The notes under the pieces are model-generated. The model searched no databases, was not told the origin of the DNA, and was given only the letters and a program-made list of their open reading frames with translations. A program made the translations under genes and the position numbers. This document shows positions 63,675-64,000 of a stretch of DNA of 64,000 nucleotides, one piece after another. The stretch comes from Polyangia bacterium (GTDB lineage: Bacteria; Myxococcota_A; Polyangia; Nannocystales; Nannocystaceae): the NCBI GenBank assembly GCA_030430565.1, contig JAUIKS010000036.1, positions 62,001 to 126,000 of the forward strand, read 5' to 3'. Position 1 is the stretch's first letter; each line of letters begins with the position of its first letter.

Positions 63675-64000
63675 ATGGCACTGGCACGAGCGAATACGCG
63701 TCTTTCGACCCTGACGATCAACGGAGCGGCCGTCACCGCGCGGCCGCGCGAGACCGTGCTGCAGGCGGCGCTGCGCGGCGGCGTCGACTTCCCCAACAGC
63801 TGCCGCGTCGGCGGCTGCGGGGCCTGCAAGTGCCGGCTGGCGCGCGGCGAGGTCCGCGAGCTGACCGAGACCGGCTACCTGCTGAGCGCCGAGGAGCTCG
63901 AGCGGGGCTACATCCTCGCCTGCCAGAGCGTGCCGCGCACTGACCTCGAGCTCGAGCTCGAGCGCGCGCCCGCCCACGGCGTCGCGGGCCGCGTCATCGG
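63675..64000 (+). CDS. 2Fe-2S ferredoxin-domain protein, N-terminal part
   Basis: The gene runs off the window end; 108 codons are visible. The plant-type 2Fe-2S motif is NSCRVGGCGACKCRLARGE with the fourth Cys in YILACQSVP, about 35 residues later. The sequence before it (LTINGAAVTARPRETVLQAA) is the usual first strand pair of the beta-grasp fold. It may be a small ferredoxin or the N-terminal domain of a ferredoxin reductase; in many bacteria such a reductase lies beside a desaturase or hydroxylase and an AraC regulator. The ATG at 63675 has GGAGGAG about seven bases upstream. Control by the divergent AraC protein is likely. Confidence 0.85.
   Translation, partial: MALARANTRLSTLTINGAAVTARPRETVLQAALRGGVDFPNSCRVGGCGACKCRLARGEVRELTETGYLLSAEELERGYILACQSVPRTDLELELERAPAHGVAGRVI

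Overview
The window looks like chromosome from a very high-GC myxobacterium, most likely of the Nannocystis/Enhygromyxa/Plesiocystis type. The reasons are the extreme third-position GC, the many lipoproteins with Ser/Thr- and Asp-Gly-rich linkers, a Ser/Thr kinase fused to TPRs, and the end of an ERG2/sigma-1-type sterol isomerase (sterol synthesis is known from Nannocystis-type myxobacteria). This assignment is inference; no rRNA or marker gene is present. I see no tRNA, rRNA, CRISPR array, IS element or phage module.

Layout. 1-2.6 kb: 3' end of an ERG2-like gene, a secreted protein, an MBL-fold hydrolase and an SRPBCC protein. 2.6-10.3 kb: four paralogous beta-propeller lipoproteins, two on each strand and arranged divergently; three carry long Asp-Gly repeat linkers encoded by hexanucleotide arrays. 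10.3-15 kb: a membrane Ser/Thr kinase-TPR protein, a small membrane protein and a membrane-anchored phytochelatin-synthase-like peptidase. 15.1-19.9 kb: an RND pump and its lipoprotein adaptor. 20-27 kb: an acyltransferase, an SRPBCC protein, lipoproteins, a methyltransferase, a ferritin-like hydrolase and two zinc-ribbon membrane proteins. 27.3-35.7 kb: a long minus-strand group made of two DUF4178 proteins, a small membrane protein, DUF350, an ankyrin protein, a membrane spermidine-synthase-like protein and a Tat-exported flavin oxidase; this matches the recurring bacterial DUF350/DUF4178/polyamine neighbourhood. 36-40.4 kb: an ALDH-like protein and surface lipoproteins. 40.4-47.4 kb: a MoxR-DUF58-VWA-VWA operon. 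48-51.9 kb: a surface repeat protein and a large membrane protein with a degenerate spermidine-synthase domain. 52-54 kb: a DUF4157 protein carrying an alpha/beta-hydrolase-like domain, a likely effector of an extracellular contractile injection system. 54.2-58.3 kb: a TPR lipoprotein and a U32 family protein. 58.3-61.6 kb: an AT-rich spacer, an unknown protein, a response regulator and the ruins of its partner histidine kinase. 61.7-64 kb: a lipoprotein, then an AraC regulator divergent from a 2Fe-2S protein with two perfect operator-like direct repeats between them.

The strongest leads are the DUF4157/hydrolase protein, the polyamine/DUF350/DUF4178 group, the four-gene repeat-lipoprotein family with its hairpins, the decayed histidine kinase beside an intact regulator, and the phased AraC repeats. 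All function calls come from reading translations by eye; no database search was possible.
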